This document shows, one piece after another, positions 37,781 to 47,549 of a stretch of 64,000 bases of DNA. Position 1 is the stretch's first letter; every line of letters starts with the position of its first letter. The stretch lies in the NCBI GenBank assembly GCA_963575745.1, contig CAUYUJ010000169.1, positions 53,287-117,286 on the forward strand. Direction: 5' to 3'. A program made the translations under genes and the position numbers. Below the pieces are notes generated by a model that saw only the letters and a program-made list of their open reading frames with translations, was not told the origin of the DNA and ran no database searches. The stretch comes from Prorocentrum cordatum. Taxonomy: Eukaryota > Sar > Dinophyceae > Prorocentrales > Prorocentraceae.

Positions 37781-39700
37781 ACGCCGACTGGGTCGGCGGA
37801 CTGTGATTTCGTGCATGAACACATTGCAGGAAAGGCTGTCGTTGTGTTTTGGAAGAATAGAGAGTCTGTCGGTGTTGCTATGAGAAACGCCGTGGGCGCT
37901 TCGGCATCAGCACTCATATGTGTCCTACCGACTAACGAGCTCCTCAAGATCAAGACAAGTCCTTGGGCTACCGCAGGCTTCCCTGATGATGTGTTGGCCC
38001 ATGATGACAAGCTGATCCCTTTTGTGATCATTGGCCGGAGTGATGGGATTGCTTTGTGCCGCGAGTTGCGTGCAGGCAGTCGAATACCAGTTTTGTTCGA
38101 GAAAGATGATGTCCTACAGCGCATCGGCGAATTCACAGCAAAGTTGGGTAGCATTTTCTTGTGCATGCAGCAGACTGAGTTGATTGAAGACATCTCCGAG
38201 CAGTTCGATGCACTCATGCGTTGTATGACTGGGTATCCCAGCTTTGCAGACTTACAACGTCTTATTGCCACAGGAAACAGTGAAGATGAGGCAACACGCC
38301 TCGCCATGTACATCATTTGGTTGACAGTCCTGTCAGTTGACATTCGCAGCTTTGCCAGGCTCGCAAGTCAGATGCTCAGTGCATTCGAAGCCGATTTGAG
38401 ATTTGTTTTGAGCCCACGGCAGATCGACCTCCACAAGTCGATGCTTGTGCATCTGAGGGAAGATGCTAGTGCTAAGCGCAAAGTCTCCGAATCAGCTCTT
38501 TTTGAATCGTTAACACAAATGGAAGCGATCTTAGCAGATTTCAAACAAGCTGCAAAGGATGACACCTTTAGTCGGCATTCTACGCATGTGATGGAGTCTA
38601 TCACTGATATGTCAGACCCACTTGCGGCAATGAAGGCTCTGCATTTGATCTGCACAACCGAGATGCTTGCTAATATTCCTGCTGTTTTGCAGCAACACGT
38701 GGCCACGATAGAAAGCATTATTGAAGACCTCAACTGCGTGACGAGCCCTATGGACATGATCCTTCAGGAAATAGGGTTTGCTCGCATTGCAGTGAAGGTC
38801 TGTACGACGAAGCAAAGGTTGGAGTTGCAAATGGCTTTTAGGGCTTTTAGATTTGCGCAGAAAGATTTCGCGCTATATAACAGTGTATTCGGCGCTTGGT
38901 GCTCCCATGCCGCTATGAACACGATGAGAGATATCTTCGGTGCACACTGGCAACCTGAAGCCTTCCGGGAATCAATCGCAGCTGCACTTAGTGAGGCAGA
39001 TGCATGGGTTTGGCACGAACTTACGACGAATATGAACGCGCTCCTATATGTTGAAAATCCGAGGCAGCAGTCGCAGATTTTAGTGCAGATATTGACTTTG
39101 GTTCGGACGACGCTCTTGAAGCTTCTCAGTGGTACCGACTCGCAAATGAAATTTGTGGAAGGTCAGCCAGACTCAGCACCATCGCCCAGTCATCAGGTGA
39201 TGCTCTACACGCGGAGCCATTTCAAGCTGGAAGAAGTCAAATGCGCCTTGGATGTGGTGGATTCAGAAGCGCCGATCATGAGTAATAAACCCCGCGTCGA
39301 CGTCAGTGTCGTCATGTGCACTGAGACCCCCGAGGATGCCCTTCAACAGGGGGCAGATGCTATCCCATTGCGAGCATATCTATCAAATCGTTGCAAGATG
39401 GCGTGCGGTATTCAGGGGTGCCCCATTCTAATTGAGAGTTGTTTTCTGTTGGACGCAAGGGTGGCAGAAATTGATGTTGATATGATGACCATCAGCGAGC
39501 TCAGACAATCCGGAAGGGCTTCGCCCTTTGCCGCCCCCACTCTCTGTATTAGAATTGGAGATGTCCGCGCTATGCTGGGACGTGCCGGCGCTGTTTGGAA
39601 AGTTTCGGGGAGCATTTGGCGAGGACGATTGGCACTCCACAAGCACCTTGAGCTGTTGCTGACCGCTTCGCTTCCTTCTCGGAGCGCGAAGCTGGCGTAA
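37781..39700 (+). CDS. Large protein with PA-like N-terminal domain, start unknown
   Basis: About 640 residues of moderate GC, evenly spread amino acids and no opposite-strand rival. The frame is open far upstream, but plausible protein starts near TPTGSADCDFVHEHIAG, so the 5' exon or start is undefined. The first 90 residues (IAGKAVVVFWKNRESVGVAM, then GASASALICVLPTNE, then LIPFVIIGRSDGIALCREL) match the layout of a protease-associated domain: GK-hydrophobic strand, ALxCVL strand, IP-hydrophobic-I-x-x-x-DG. The rest is mainly helical, with no family recognised and no protease signature seen. The last residues (RSAKLA) and the stop codon fall in the first unit of a 42-bp minisatellite, so the original C-terminus may be lost. 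It lies 1.4 kb after the ADA-like gene with similar composition; the two may be exons of one gene. Confidence 0.6.
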   Translation, partial: TPTGSADCDFVHEHIAGKAVVVFWKNRESVGVAMRNAVGASASALICVLPTNELLKIKTSPWATAGFPDDVLAHDDKLIPFVIIGRSDGIALCRELRAGSRIPVLFEKDDVLQRIGEFTAKLGSIFLCMQQTELIEDISEQFDALMRCMTGYPSFADLQRLIATGNSEDEATRLAMYIIWLTVLSVDIRSFARLASQMLSAFEADLRFVLSPRQIDLHKSMLVHLREDASAKRKVSESALFESLTQMEAILADFKQAAKDDTFSRHSTHVMESITDMSDPLAAMKALHLICTTEMLANIPAVLQQHVATIESIIEDLNCVTSPMDMILQEIGFARIAVKVCTTKQRLELQMAFRAFRFAQKDFALYNSVFGAWCSHAAMNTMRDIFGAHWQPEAFRESIAAALSEADAWVWHELTTNMNALLYVENPRQQSQILVQILTLVRTTLLKLLSGTDSQMKFVEGQPDSAPSPSHQVMLYTRSHFKLEEVKCALDVVDSEAPIMSNKPRVDVSVVMCTETPEDALQQGADAIPLRAYLSNRCKMACGIQGCPILIESCFLLDARVAEIDVDMMTISELRQSGRASPFAAPTLCIRIGDVRAMLGRAGAVWKVSGSIWRGRLALHKHLELLLTASLPSRSAKLA

Positions 39701-40165
39701 TCTGAAAGAGACTCTGGCCTGAGAAGCGCGCGCCTGGCATACTTTACAAAAAGGATTCTTCTCTCGGGAGCGCGAGCCCGGCGTAGGTTGTTCAAGATTC
39801 TGGCCTCGGGAGCCCGGCTTTGGCGTAATGTGCCAGGGATTTTGGAATCGGGGGCGCGAATTCGGAGTAATCCAGTTATGGATTCTCATTTCGGGAAGAT
39901 CCATACGGCGTAATCTGCAAGAGAATCTCGCCCCGGGAGCGCAAATTCGGCGCAGGTCACGAAGGATTCTGGCTTCGGGAGAGCGAGTCTTGCGTAATTT
40001 ACAAAGGGCTCTGGCCTCAGGAGCGCGAGTCTGGCGCAACTCACTAAGGATTCTGGCCTCGGGAGTGCGATTCCGGCGTAATTTGCGAAGGATTCGGGTT
40101 TCGGGGCGCGAACCCGGCGTAATCTGCAAAGGATCATTGGCCCGGGAAGGCGAATCTCACGCATG
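39668..40165 (+). repeat. ~42-bp minisatellite, about 11-12 units
   Basis: Units follow GGATTCTGGCCTCGGGAGCG CGAGTCTGGCGTAATYTGCA with moderate divergence. The GGCGTAATCTG part supplies the TAA stop of the preceding ORF. Confidence 0.9.
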
Positions 40166-40215
40166 GTTACGCGTTCCAGGGCCACGCAGATTTCTGAGAA
40201 CCTTTAAGGGGGTGG

Positions 40216-40692
40216 GTGGAAGCGGGGTGGCGCTGGGCTACCCCCCTCGCGCGGACAGCAACGATTGACAGCAGGAAGCAGAACGGACGTAGCATCACAA
40301 CATTGGGAAGAGGCCACCTCAGCCCCGCAGCTTGGTGGCCCCACAGGGAGGCCAGCGGATGGATGGTTTGGGATACGGCAGTCAATGCGTTCAGGGGAGG
40401 TGAGCAGAATTGGTATGGCCAGCTTGCCCTTGAATTGTCTTATCTCGCTTACTTCGATTCGCAGGGTATGGAGCAGCCCAAAGTGTTTCGTCGGGCTGGG
40501 CTCGGCATGATAGGAGCGCCTCAAGGTGTGCGATGCTTTGGGTGGGATCGGTACTTTCGGCCGCTGTCACCACACGCATCTCCATTCACATACGCACAAA
40601 TATTGCCGCGCCGGAAGGCTGAGATGTCCGCACGCGGATTTAATGTTCGGCAGTTGAACACTTTCTTGCAGGAGAGCCACCTCAGGATCTGA
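40216..40692 (+). CDS. Possible exon or small protein, unrecognised
   Basis: Up to 158 residues; residues after about 40 have balanced composition rich in aromatic residues (WMVWDTAVNAF, NWYGQLALELSYLAYF). No domain recognised. Same strand as the PA-like ORF, 0.5 kb downstream and beyond the minisatellite, so it could be a further exon of that gene. Start uncertain. Confidence 0.35.
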   Translation: MEAGWRWATPLARTATIDSRKQNGRSITTLGRGHLSPAAWWPHREASGWMVWDTAVNAFRGGEQNWYGQLALELSYLAYFDSQGMEQPKVFRRAGLGMIGAPQGVRCFGWDRYFRPLSPHASPFTYAQILPRRKAEMSARGFNVRQLNTFLQESHLRI

Positions 40693-41290
40693 ATAACAAA
40701 TTTGTCCAGTGAAGGATTTGGATCATGCATGGTCTTGGTTGACACAGCTGAGATCCGCAGGGGACTCCAACATGACCCTCCACTCGGTCCCGCAACGGCT
40801 CCAATGTCCCCCCCGCCAGATGCCCCCGAAAACCTCGATGAGATTTCCACCAGCCTCGCCACGACGCCCCCTGCAAAGTCTCAACGATCTTACACTCACA
40901 CTCCAAGAAGAGCCCCACGCAGACCCATAGACCTCAAGCCAGCCCACTTCATATTGCGAAGGCCTTACGGCCGGTGCCGCCGACCCTGAAGATGAGGACG
41001 CTGACCACGGCGAGGTAGAAGGAGGAGAAGTAGGACGAGCAGGGGGATGAGCCGCATGAGGAGGAGGAGGGTGAGGAGGATGGGGAGGAGGAGGTGGAGC
41101 CAGAGCTTCAGGGAAAGGGGGGGGGAATGGAGGCGGGTTAGAACCCCACACAGACCCACAGACCTCAAGCCAGCCCACTTCATATTTTGTCTCGCACTTG
41201 CCCTGGACAGCTCGAGGGTCCGCAGTGACAGCTTCGGGCACCCGAGTGCAGCCCTCAAGGGCCCGTGGGGCTCCGTAAGACCGTGGGGCA
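40693..41290. repeat. 50-bp direct repeats around GAG-rich DNA, no gene
   Basis: 40905-40955 and 41135-41185 are near-identical (CCTCAAGCCAGCCCACTTCA); the 180 bases between begin with the CCTTACGGCCGG motif seen at 36340 and turn GAG-rich. Confidence 0.55.
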
Positions 41291-41449
41291 TTAAGTCGGG
41301 CGTGTCCCTCTACAGGAGGAGTATTGAAAAATAGTTAAAAATAGTCTGGGGACGATTTGTTGACCATGTTTGAATATTAGTCGAGTAGTTTGAGGGTATG
41401 TTTTATTTTTCGCCTAAAATCCGCCTGTACGGGGACAGGCCCGACCTAG
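41291..41449. mobile_element. TTAAGTCGGGC MITE (F3), copy B
   Basis: Ends TTAAGTCGGGCGTGTCCC and GGACAGGCCCGACCTAG; inner GTCTGGGGACGATTTG. No target duplication visible, so flanks have changed. Confidence 0.85.
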
Positions 41450-42819
41450 TATTAGCACGCTCGTTCCAGATAATTCCAAGAGGGCGTGGGAGGAGTTTCA
41501 GGCGTTCCAGGAGGCCAGGGCCTCTTTGCGGTTGTTTGGGAGGCTCTTCGAAAGAGATTGAGTCTAAGGGCGTGCGAAACGCGCGCGTGGTTCCAGTAGA
41601 GCCTTATGCACGGACAAGCCCGGAGTGACAGAGCGTTGTGCAGTGCTAGTTGGTGTGCAGGCGGTGAAGGGCAGCGGTACTGAACAGTCCGTGCTGTGCA
41701 AAGCGGGTCTGCAGTTTGTGCAAGCAGTGCCGATGGCTGTTGTGCTAGTTTGCATCTGCAGATGTGCCCCCGATCCTCGATTCTCGCGCCCCGATCCACG
41801 ACCCTGAGCGGCGGCGGGCGCGCCGCGCCGCGCCCCCCGACGCGACGCGCCGACAGCCTGCCGGCCTCGCCGTCGCCGCCGCCGTCGTCGAAGATCGGGG
41901 CTCGAACATCGACGTCAGGCCACCCGCTGGGGCGCGAAGATACCCTCGCTGCGTGATTTCCGACCCCGAGCCAGACCGCTGCGTCGGTGTTGGATCTGCC
42001 ACAAGAAAATACACAGACAGCTTCCAATGGACTGTTCCTGGGCCCCAGGGGAGGGTCGCGTATGAATCACCAGTGGGAGCCGGCGATTTTCTACACCCCC
42101 GCCCTCTCTGAAGGTGCACGCAAAATTCGTCGGAGGGTCGTTGTGTATATTTTGTTCGTGGCGTACTGGAGGTCGCCGCGACGGTCGCGGCGGGCACAAG
42201 TCGCGAAATGGTTTTGTCGAGGAGTGGCGTGCCCCAGCCTCCCCCCCGCTCTGCGATGCATACGTGGCCGAAAGTTCATTGTATAGCGACAGGCGATTGT
42301 CAAGTGTATGCCCCTCACGAGCAGTCATTCTTCTTGAGTTAGTGCTCGACTACCACGCAACCATGATCGCACGTCGCCAGGCACGATGACCGAAGGTAGG
42401 CGACCCAGATAGGTCATCGAAGGCCCAGAATGAAGTTTCCTTGCAGCTGCCGAGCCTTTTCTGGGCCTCGGGAGACCTCAGGTAGCCCTTGCCTTCTGCC
42501 TCCAGAGGCCCCGAGGCAGGCGCGTCGCCGTCGTCCTCGCTGTCGCTGAGAATCGGGGCTCGACGTTGGGGGATTGAGAGAAGAGGGTCCTGGTTTTCGG
42601 GCTGCTGTCCAGGACCCGTCCCCTCCAGCATTTGCTTCGCTCAAGCCAGGCCTTGCCATCGTCATAGCATACCTACACGACCACCCTTCGGGTGACAAGG
42701 AGGCTGGGGGAGGGGGAAGAACCAGCTGCTGGCAACCGCGATGGGCGTGATGGTGACGATGCTGGCGGCGCGCCCTCGAGTTGGCGACGAGGCGTGATGA
42801 CGATGTTGCGATGTGATGT
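41450..42819. other. No gene recognised
   Basis: GC-rich unique DNA with several mutually shadowing ORFs, none with a known domain. Confidence 0.3.
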
Positions 42820-43400
42820 CACTATCGACCTCGCGGCTAGTATTAGTACCGATATCATTATCGGTCTCATTGCCGCTCACACGATCAATGCAACTACCGA
42901 TCTCACCATCGATCCAACTATTGATATCACTACCGATCTCAACACATCTCGGTCGTTATCGATCTCACGATCGATCTCACCATCGATCGGGACACCACTG
43001 GACACCACGGGACACCGCCGGACACCACTGTGGGACACCACGGGACCACCACGGCACACCATGAGACACCATCGGGACACCACGGCGGGACACCACGCGA
43101 CACCATCGGGACAACGCGGGACACTACGGCGGGAGGCCCCCGGCCACCGCGCGCCCACCAGAGGGCCGGAGTTTTGCATCCGAAAGACCATAGCGACGGC
43201 GGGATCATTCCTCGCGCGCGCCCACGGCGAGGCACCGCGGGACACCATCGGGACAACGCGGGACTAACGGCGGGACGCCCCTGGCCACCGCACGCACCAC
43301 CGGAGGGCCGGACTTTTGCATCCGAATCGCCCTGGCGACACGCGGGATCATTCCTCTCGCGCGCCGACGCAGCTTCGCCTCGCCCGCCCGAACGGCACGA
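42820..43400. repeat. ATCGATCTCACC and GGGACACCACGG degenerate tandem repeats
   Basis: 42820-42990 holds ACCGATCTCACCATCGATC-type units; 43000-43130 GGGACACCAYSGG units of 11-13 bases; 43100-43230 is duplicated at 43245-43370 (GAGGGCCGGAGTTTTGCATC). Confidence 0.7.
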
Positions 43401-43559
43401 GCACGAAGCAGAAACCGATGTCCTGGTGGGGAGTTCCCCGTTCTGCTGCGATCTCACCCGCCAACCTCCGATTCGAGGATCGGGGCTCGAAGGTCGCTGG
43501 TCGGGGGTCGAGGACCGAGGTTCCAGGACCCCGAGGTGATTCGACGTTCTTGAGTAGTC

Positions 43560-43715
43560 TTGCGTCGGGCGTCTCTCCAGGAGGAAAATTCAAAAATAAT
43601 TCAAAAATAGTCTGGGGACGATGTTCGCCGTATGTTTAAACATTTTTGGAATATGTTTCGACTATGTTTCATTTTTCGTCCAAAATTTGCCTGTGGGAGG
43701 ACATGCCCGACCTAA
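43560..43715. mobile_element. TTAAGTCGGGC MITE (F3), copy C
   Basis: Ends TTGCGTCGGGCGTCTCTCC and GGACATGCCCGACCTAA with middle AATAGTCTGGGGACGATG. No target duplication visible. Confidence 0.82.
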
Positions 43716-43888
43716 GGGCATTTTCGGGCCTCGAAGGGCCTCGTCGTCGTCGTCATGGAGGTCGTCGTCATCGTGCCATTCTGGCCAAAGACGGCCTACG
43801 GCTGCGGCTACATGTATCCGTACACAGCCAGTGGTCTGACCTCCTTCGGACAGGTTTTCAGTCGACCGCTGAGACCACTTGGAACTCC

Positions 43889-44389
43889 TCAGACCTCGAC
43901 TAAAATACGAGACATTCCCGCGATGGCTCCCTTCGCGGCAACCTCCGCGACTTCGACCAGATTTCTTGTTGGCCATTGCTTGCCGCAGACGATGAGGCCA
44001 TAGGCATGGGAGAAGGAGCAGGAGGGATCCTTGCCCCATGACGGGCGGGACAAGCGGCCCCGATGCGGCAGCACAGCGGTCAGAGTAGGACAGCAGCTAA
44101 GAACAATTTCGATGAGGGCCAGACCCTCTTTGCTATCGGCAATCGTGGGCCTCATGTCAGACCAGTGAGCTTGTCAGGCAGAGACATCTGCATTGGCGGC
44201 TTCGCGTAGGACGAGGTCGAGAAACTTCCCACGCTCGTCCAGGAGACTCAGGGTGGATGGCGCCCAGCTCATCGAGAAAACACACCCCACGGGCGCATTC
44301 GCAGACAGGGTTAAGGCATTACGTTGCCATTCCTCAGGACACGCAAGGTCCGCAAGATCAGAAATGGCGTTCCCTGCCGCTACTAGCAA
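43889..44389 (-). pseudogene. Possible decayed ORF, one in-frame TGA
   Basis: On the minus strand a frame reads about 71 residues (VAAGNAISDLADLACPEEWQ ... REAANADVSA), meets TGA at 44174-44176, then continues in the same frame for about 90 residues (ADSKEGLALIEIVLSCCPTL). Balanced composition suggests former coding DNA. Family not recognised. Confidence 0.3.
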
Positions 44390-44454
44390 GCCCCCCCTCC
44401 GATCTCGAACCAGGGGGGAGGGTAAAACAGCCTCCCACTCTGGGGGGGAGGGGA

Positions 44455-44930
44455 AGGGACTCCATTACAGCAGGATCCAGCCCTAGTAGGGCTCTTTTAC
44501 AGCTGGATTCAGCTTTCGTAGGATTATAGTATATCTGGATCGGGCCACAGTAGGGCTGAAGTACTGGATCGAGCCCTAATGGGCTCTATGAGAGCTGCAT
44601 CTAGACCTTGGTAGGATCCAATTTGAATTGGACCAAGCACCGGTAGGATCCCATTAATTCTGGATCCAGTTGACAACAGGATCCTATTAAAGTTGGATCG
44701 AGCCCGAGTGCGATTCTGCCAGAGCTGGATCCAGCTCTGGTAGCAGGATTCGAGTAGAGCTAGACCGAGCCATTGCAGGATATCATTTGATCTGGATCCA
44801 TCCCTAGCACCCTAGTAGGATCCCATTAGAGCTGGACCTACATAGCCTTTGCAGGATTCTATTATGGAGCTTGATCGAGCCCAAGTAGGATGTAAGTAGT
44901 GCTGGATCCAGCCTTAGTGGCAAGATTCGA
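44455..44930. repeat. Degenerate TGGATCCAGCYCTAGTAGGATC minisatellite
   Basis: Units of roughly 35-45 bases combining CTGGATC(C/G)AGC and GTAGGATYCYATTA. AT-richer than its surroundings. Shares the GGATCC idea but not the sequence of the array at 31346. Confidence 0.7.
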
Positions 44931-45412
44931 TTGGAGCCGACTCGAACCGCCCCTCCCCCCTTGGTTTCCAGGCACCCCCCGGCTCCCGGGGAAGAGGGGG
45001 GGGGATGTTTCACCCCCCTTTCCCCTCCAGTTTCCCCGGAGGGGGGTATTTGTTCCAGTCAAGCGACGGCAGATCGTGCTCCGCCCAAGAGCACGAAACA
45101 GGATTTGACGGACAATCCGGGGGTGAGCTTTGACGCGGCACAGAGCAGTATGGTTGGAAGCTTGCTCAGGGCAAGCAGAGGACAACCATGGTCAGCCGCC
45201 TGATCTCGGAGATGAGCGCGAGGCCATAGACAGCGGACGAAACGATAGACAAGAGTAATTACGGCGACGTCGTCGTCATGTCCCTCCGTCCAGTGGGCAA
45301 TTTCTGTGCGCCTGTCTTCCGCTGTGGCGTGAGACAGCATTATGGCTGTTTGTGTTCGTCATGTTCTTCTTACGCCTCGCTCTCCACCTTCTCCGTTTGC
45401 CACTCCCCCTCG

Positions 45413-45462
<50 letters not shown>

Positions 45463-46399
45463 ATCATCAACTCCAACGTCAACAGCAGCAGCATCATCAT
45501 GATCAGCATCAGTATTATCAGTATCCCCTTCCTCCTCGCTCGCATCCTCCACCATCCCCTTCCCCCCCTCCTACGCCTCCTTTCAATTACGCTACCTCAC
45601 CGAAGCTCACGAAAGCTCCCGACGACCACCGAGAACCAACAAAGACCGCCAAGTGCCTCCGAACATCTCACGGTTCTTACCGTTTATTCCTCTTCTCCGT
45701 CCGCAAAGGGTGGATCGCAGCCCGCCCCGCGCGAGTCTAGAGCCACAGTGATGGCCGACAGCGACACCCGTGACGCAGCGACGCGAGGATCGTCGCGAAA
45801 ATTTGCTCTAGTTGGCCTTGGGCCGCGCTGTTCAGTTCACTATTCGGCGATAACTGCCAGGGCCCAGTTGGGCATCCCAAAAAGGATGAGGCGACTTGCC
45901 AAGGGCACCTTGCAGCCTTGCCTTGCTTCGGCCTTGCCGGACCCCTTTTGCTGGCCAGCTGTAGCCGCCAGGGCGCCCAAAAAGCCCTGACTGACCCCTC
46001 AACTTGCACGCTTGCGCCTAGCGGCGGCGTTGTCGCTGTGGGAACACACTCCGCCCGAGGTTGGTTCGTCCCCTGATCGCTCTCGAGATGTCTGCTGACT
46101 CCGAGGTGCAAACAGGCTGGACCTGACGTGTCATAGCATCGCACTTCGCTTTGCCTTGCCCAGAAACAAAACTCCGCCCAGATGGGCGTGGCCAACCGTG
46201 GCGGCGCCGCAGCCCTCCCCGGAGCTGGCCGCTGTCCGCCGCTCGCTGCACTCGGCCTTGGACCTCGAGGCGCCCCCCGTGCGCGCCGCTGTCCGCGCCG
46301 CTGCTGCCGCTGCCACGGCTGCCGCCGCTCCCGCCGCCGCCGCCGCCGCCGCGGCTGCCGCGGCCGCCGCGGCCGCTGCCGCCGCCGCTGCCTTCCCCA
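44931..46399. repeat. No gene; (CAT)n/(CAG)n near 45411-45500 and GCC run near 46290-46395
   Basis: Microsatellite-like CATCATCAT then AGCAGCAGCA, and a Pro/Ala-type CCG run before the satellite copy at 46400. The rest is unassigned; ORFs on both strands shadow each other. Confidence 0.5.
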
Positions 46400-46590
46400 G
46401 ACATCCACCGATATAATATTTTCAATCCGCGGCCCCAGAGGTCCCGACCCCTTCCCTGGGGGTGGGCTCTCGCCCCGGATGCACTCTCGATGGCCCCCGG
46501 GCCCGACGGCGGGCCCCGGAGGCCTAAATCCAGGAAAAAACGCCGGACTGAAGAGATCTTGTCCTCGGATCTCTGGGTCGGCCCTGGACC
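46400..46590. repeat. Dispersed copy of the ~180-bp satellite
   Basis: Carries CCGCGGCCCCAGAGGTCCCG, GGCCCGACGGCGGGCCCCG and CCTCGGATCTCTGGGTCG in the same order as the tandem units at 25270-25795, 21 kb away. Confidence 0.8.
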
Positions 46591-46780
46591 TCCAGGCGCC
46601 CCTTGGCGGCAAGCTGCTGTTCACGCCGCCGCCGGGCCCGTGCGGCGCCAGCGCCGCCGCCAGCGAGCCCCGGGCGAGCCCCGGGCGGCCGGCCTGCGGC
46701 GCCGCGGCGGCCGCGGCGGAGCTGCGCGCGACGCGCTACCGCCTCAGCCAGGGCTTCCGGGCGGCCGCCCTCCAGGTCTC

Positions 46781-46930
46781 AGGAGCGAAAGACGGACGTA
46801 CACGTACATGAATCCACGCTGTTTTCGAGATTTCGCATTAGGCGAATATTCGTATCACGCGGCCGGTCTCGCGGGTCAAGGGGCCGTGTTCATGTACATA
46901 GCTGGGCGCGTACGTCCTTTGTGGGCTCCC
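46781..46930. mobile_element. Fold-back MITE, family F4, copy 1
   Basis: Left end AGGAGCGAAAGACGGACGTA, right end GCGTACGTCCTTTGTGGGCT; inner TACATGAA/TTCATGTA pair. Very close (over 90 percent by eye) to 62418-62566. Confidence 0.82.
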
Positions 46931-46960
46931 TAAGGTCGGGCGCGCCTCGGCATGCAAGAC

Positions 46961-47112
46961 TTCGGTCGGGCGTGTCCCTCTAGGAGGAGCGTCCAAAAAT
47001 AATAATCCACAAGCTGGTCTGGGGGGCGATGTTTGGCGTATGTCGGAGCATCTTTGGGGCGTGCTGTCCTTGCCCTCCAAAGTCCGCCTGCAGGAGGACA
47101 CGCCCGACCGAA
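46961..47112. mobile_element. TTAAGTCGGGC MITE (F3), copy D
   Basis: Ends TTCGGTCGGGCGTGTCCC and GGACACGCCCGACCGAA. Perfect 8-bp target duplication TGCAAGAC (46953-46960, 47113-47120). An older partial F3 end lies just upstream at 46931. Confidence 0.92.
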
Positions 47113-47120
47113 TGCAAGAC

Positions 47121-47549
47121 CTGAGATCCGAGCGCCGCAAGAGTTTCGCGTCCGGCTTTTTCACATCTGGGCGGTGGGGTCCCACGTGAAAAAGACCACA
47201 CACACAAGGTTCGAGCCCCAGGAGAGGGGCACCCCTCCCTCTGGGAAGCTGGAGCTCCCCTGTCGGCCCCCCTTTTGAAAGGAGGACGGTTTCGACCCCC
47301 CCCCGACCCCGCTTTCGACGCCGGGGTCAGCCAGGGGGGTTGGGGGGCATAACGGAGGCCCGCGTTTCTACGATGTCCATATTGTTGAAGATGACGACTG
47401 CGATGATGATCATGCTTTGGGCTCTCGGAGGTGCAGATGATGCCAGCGCGTCTCGTGGGCGTCTGCGGGACCTCCTTCTCTTTCACCCAGCATGTCCTCC
47501 TTCCTCCTCCGCGTGGAGTGTCTGGCATTGGCTGGTGAAGAAGGAACCT
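47121..47549. other. No gene seen
   Basis: Includes homopolymeric C runs near 47297. A GGTTCGAGCCCC near 47208 resembles a tRNA B box but no tRNA fold surrounds it. Confidence 0.4.

Noticed and set aside
47160-47225. tRNA gene suggested by GGTTCGAGCCCC
   Set aside because: No matching A box, acceptor or T-arm pairing around it.
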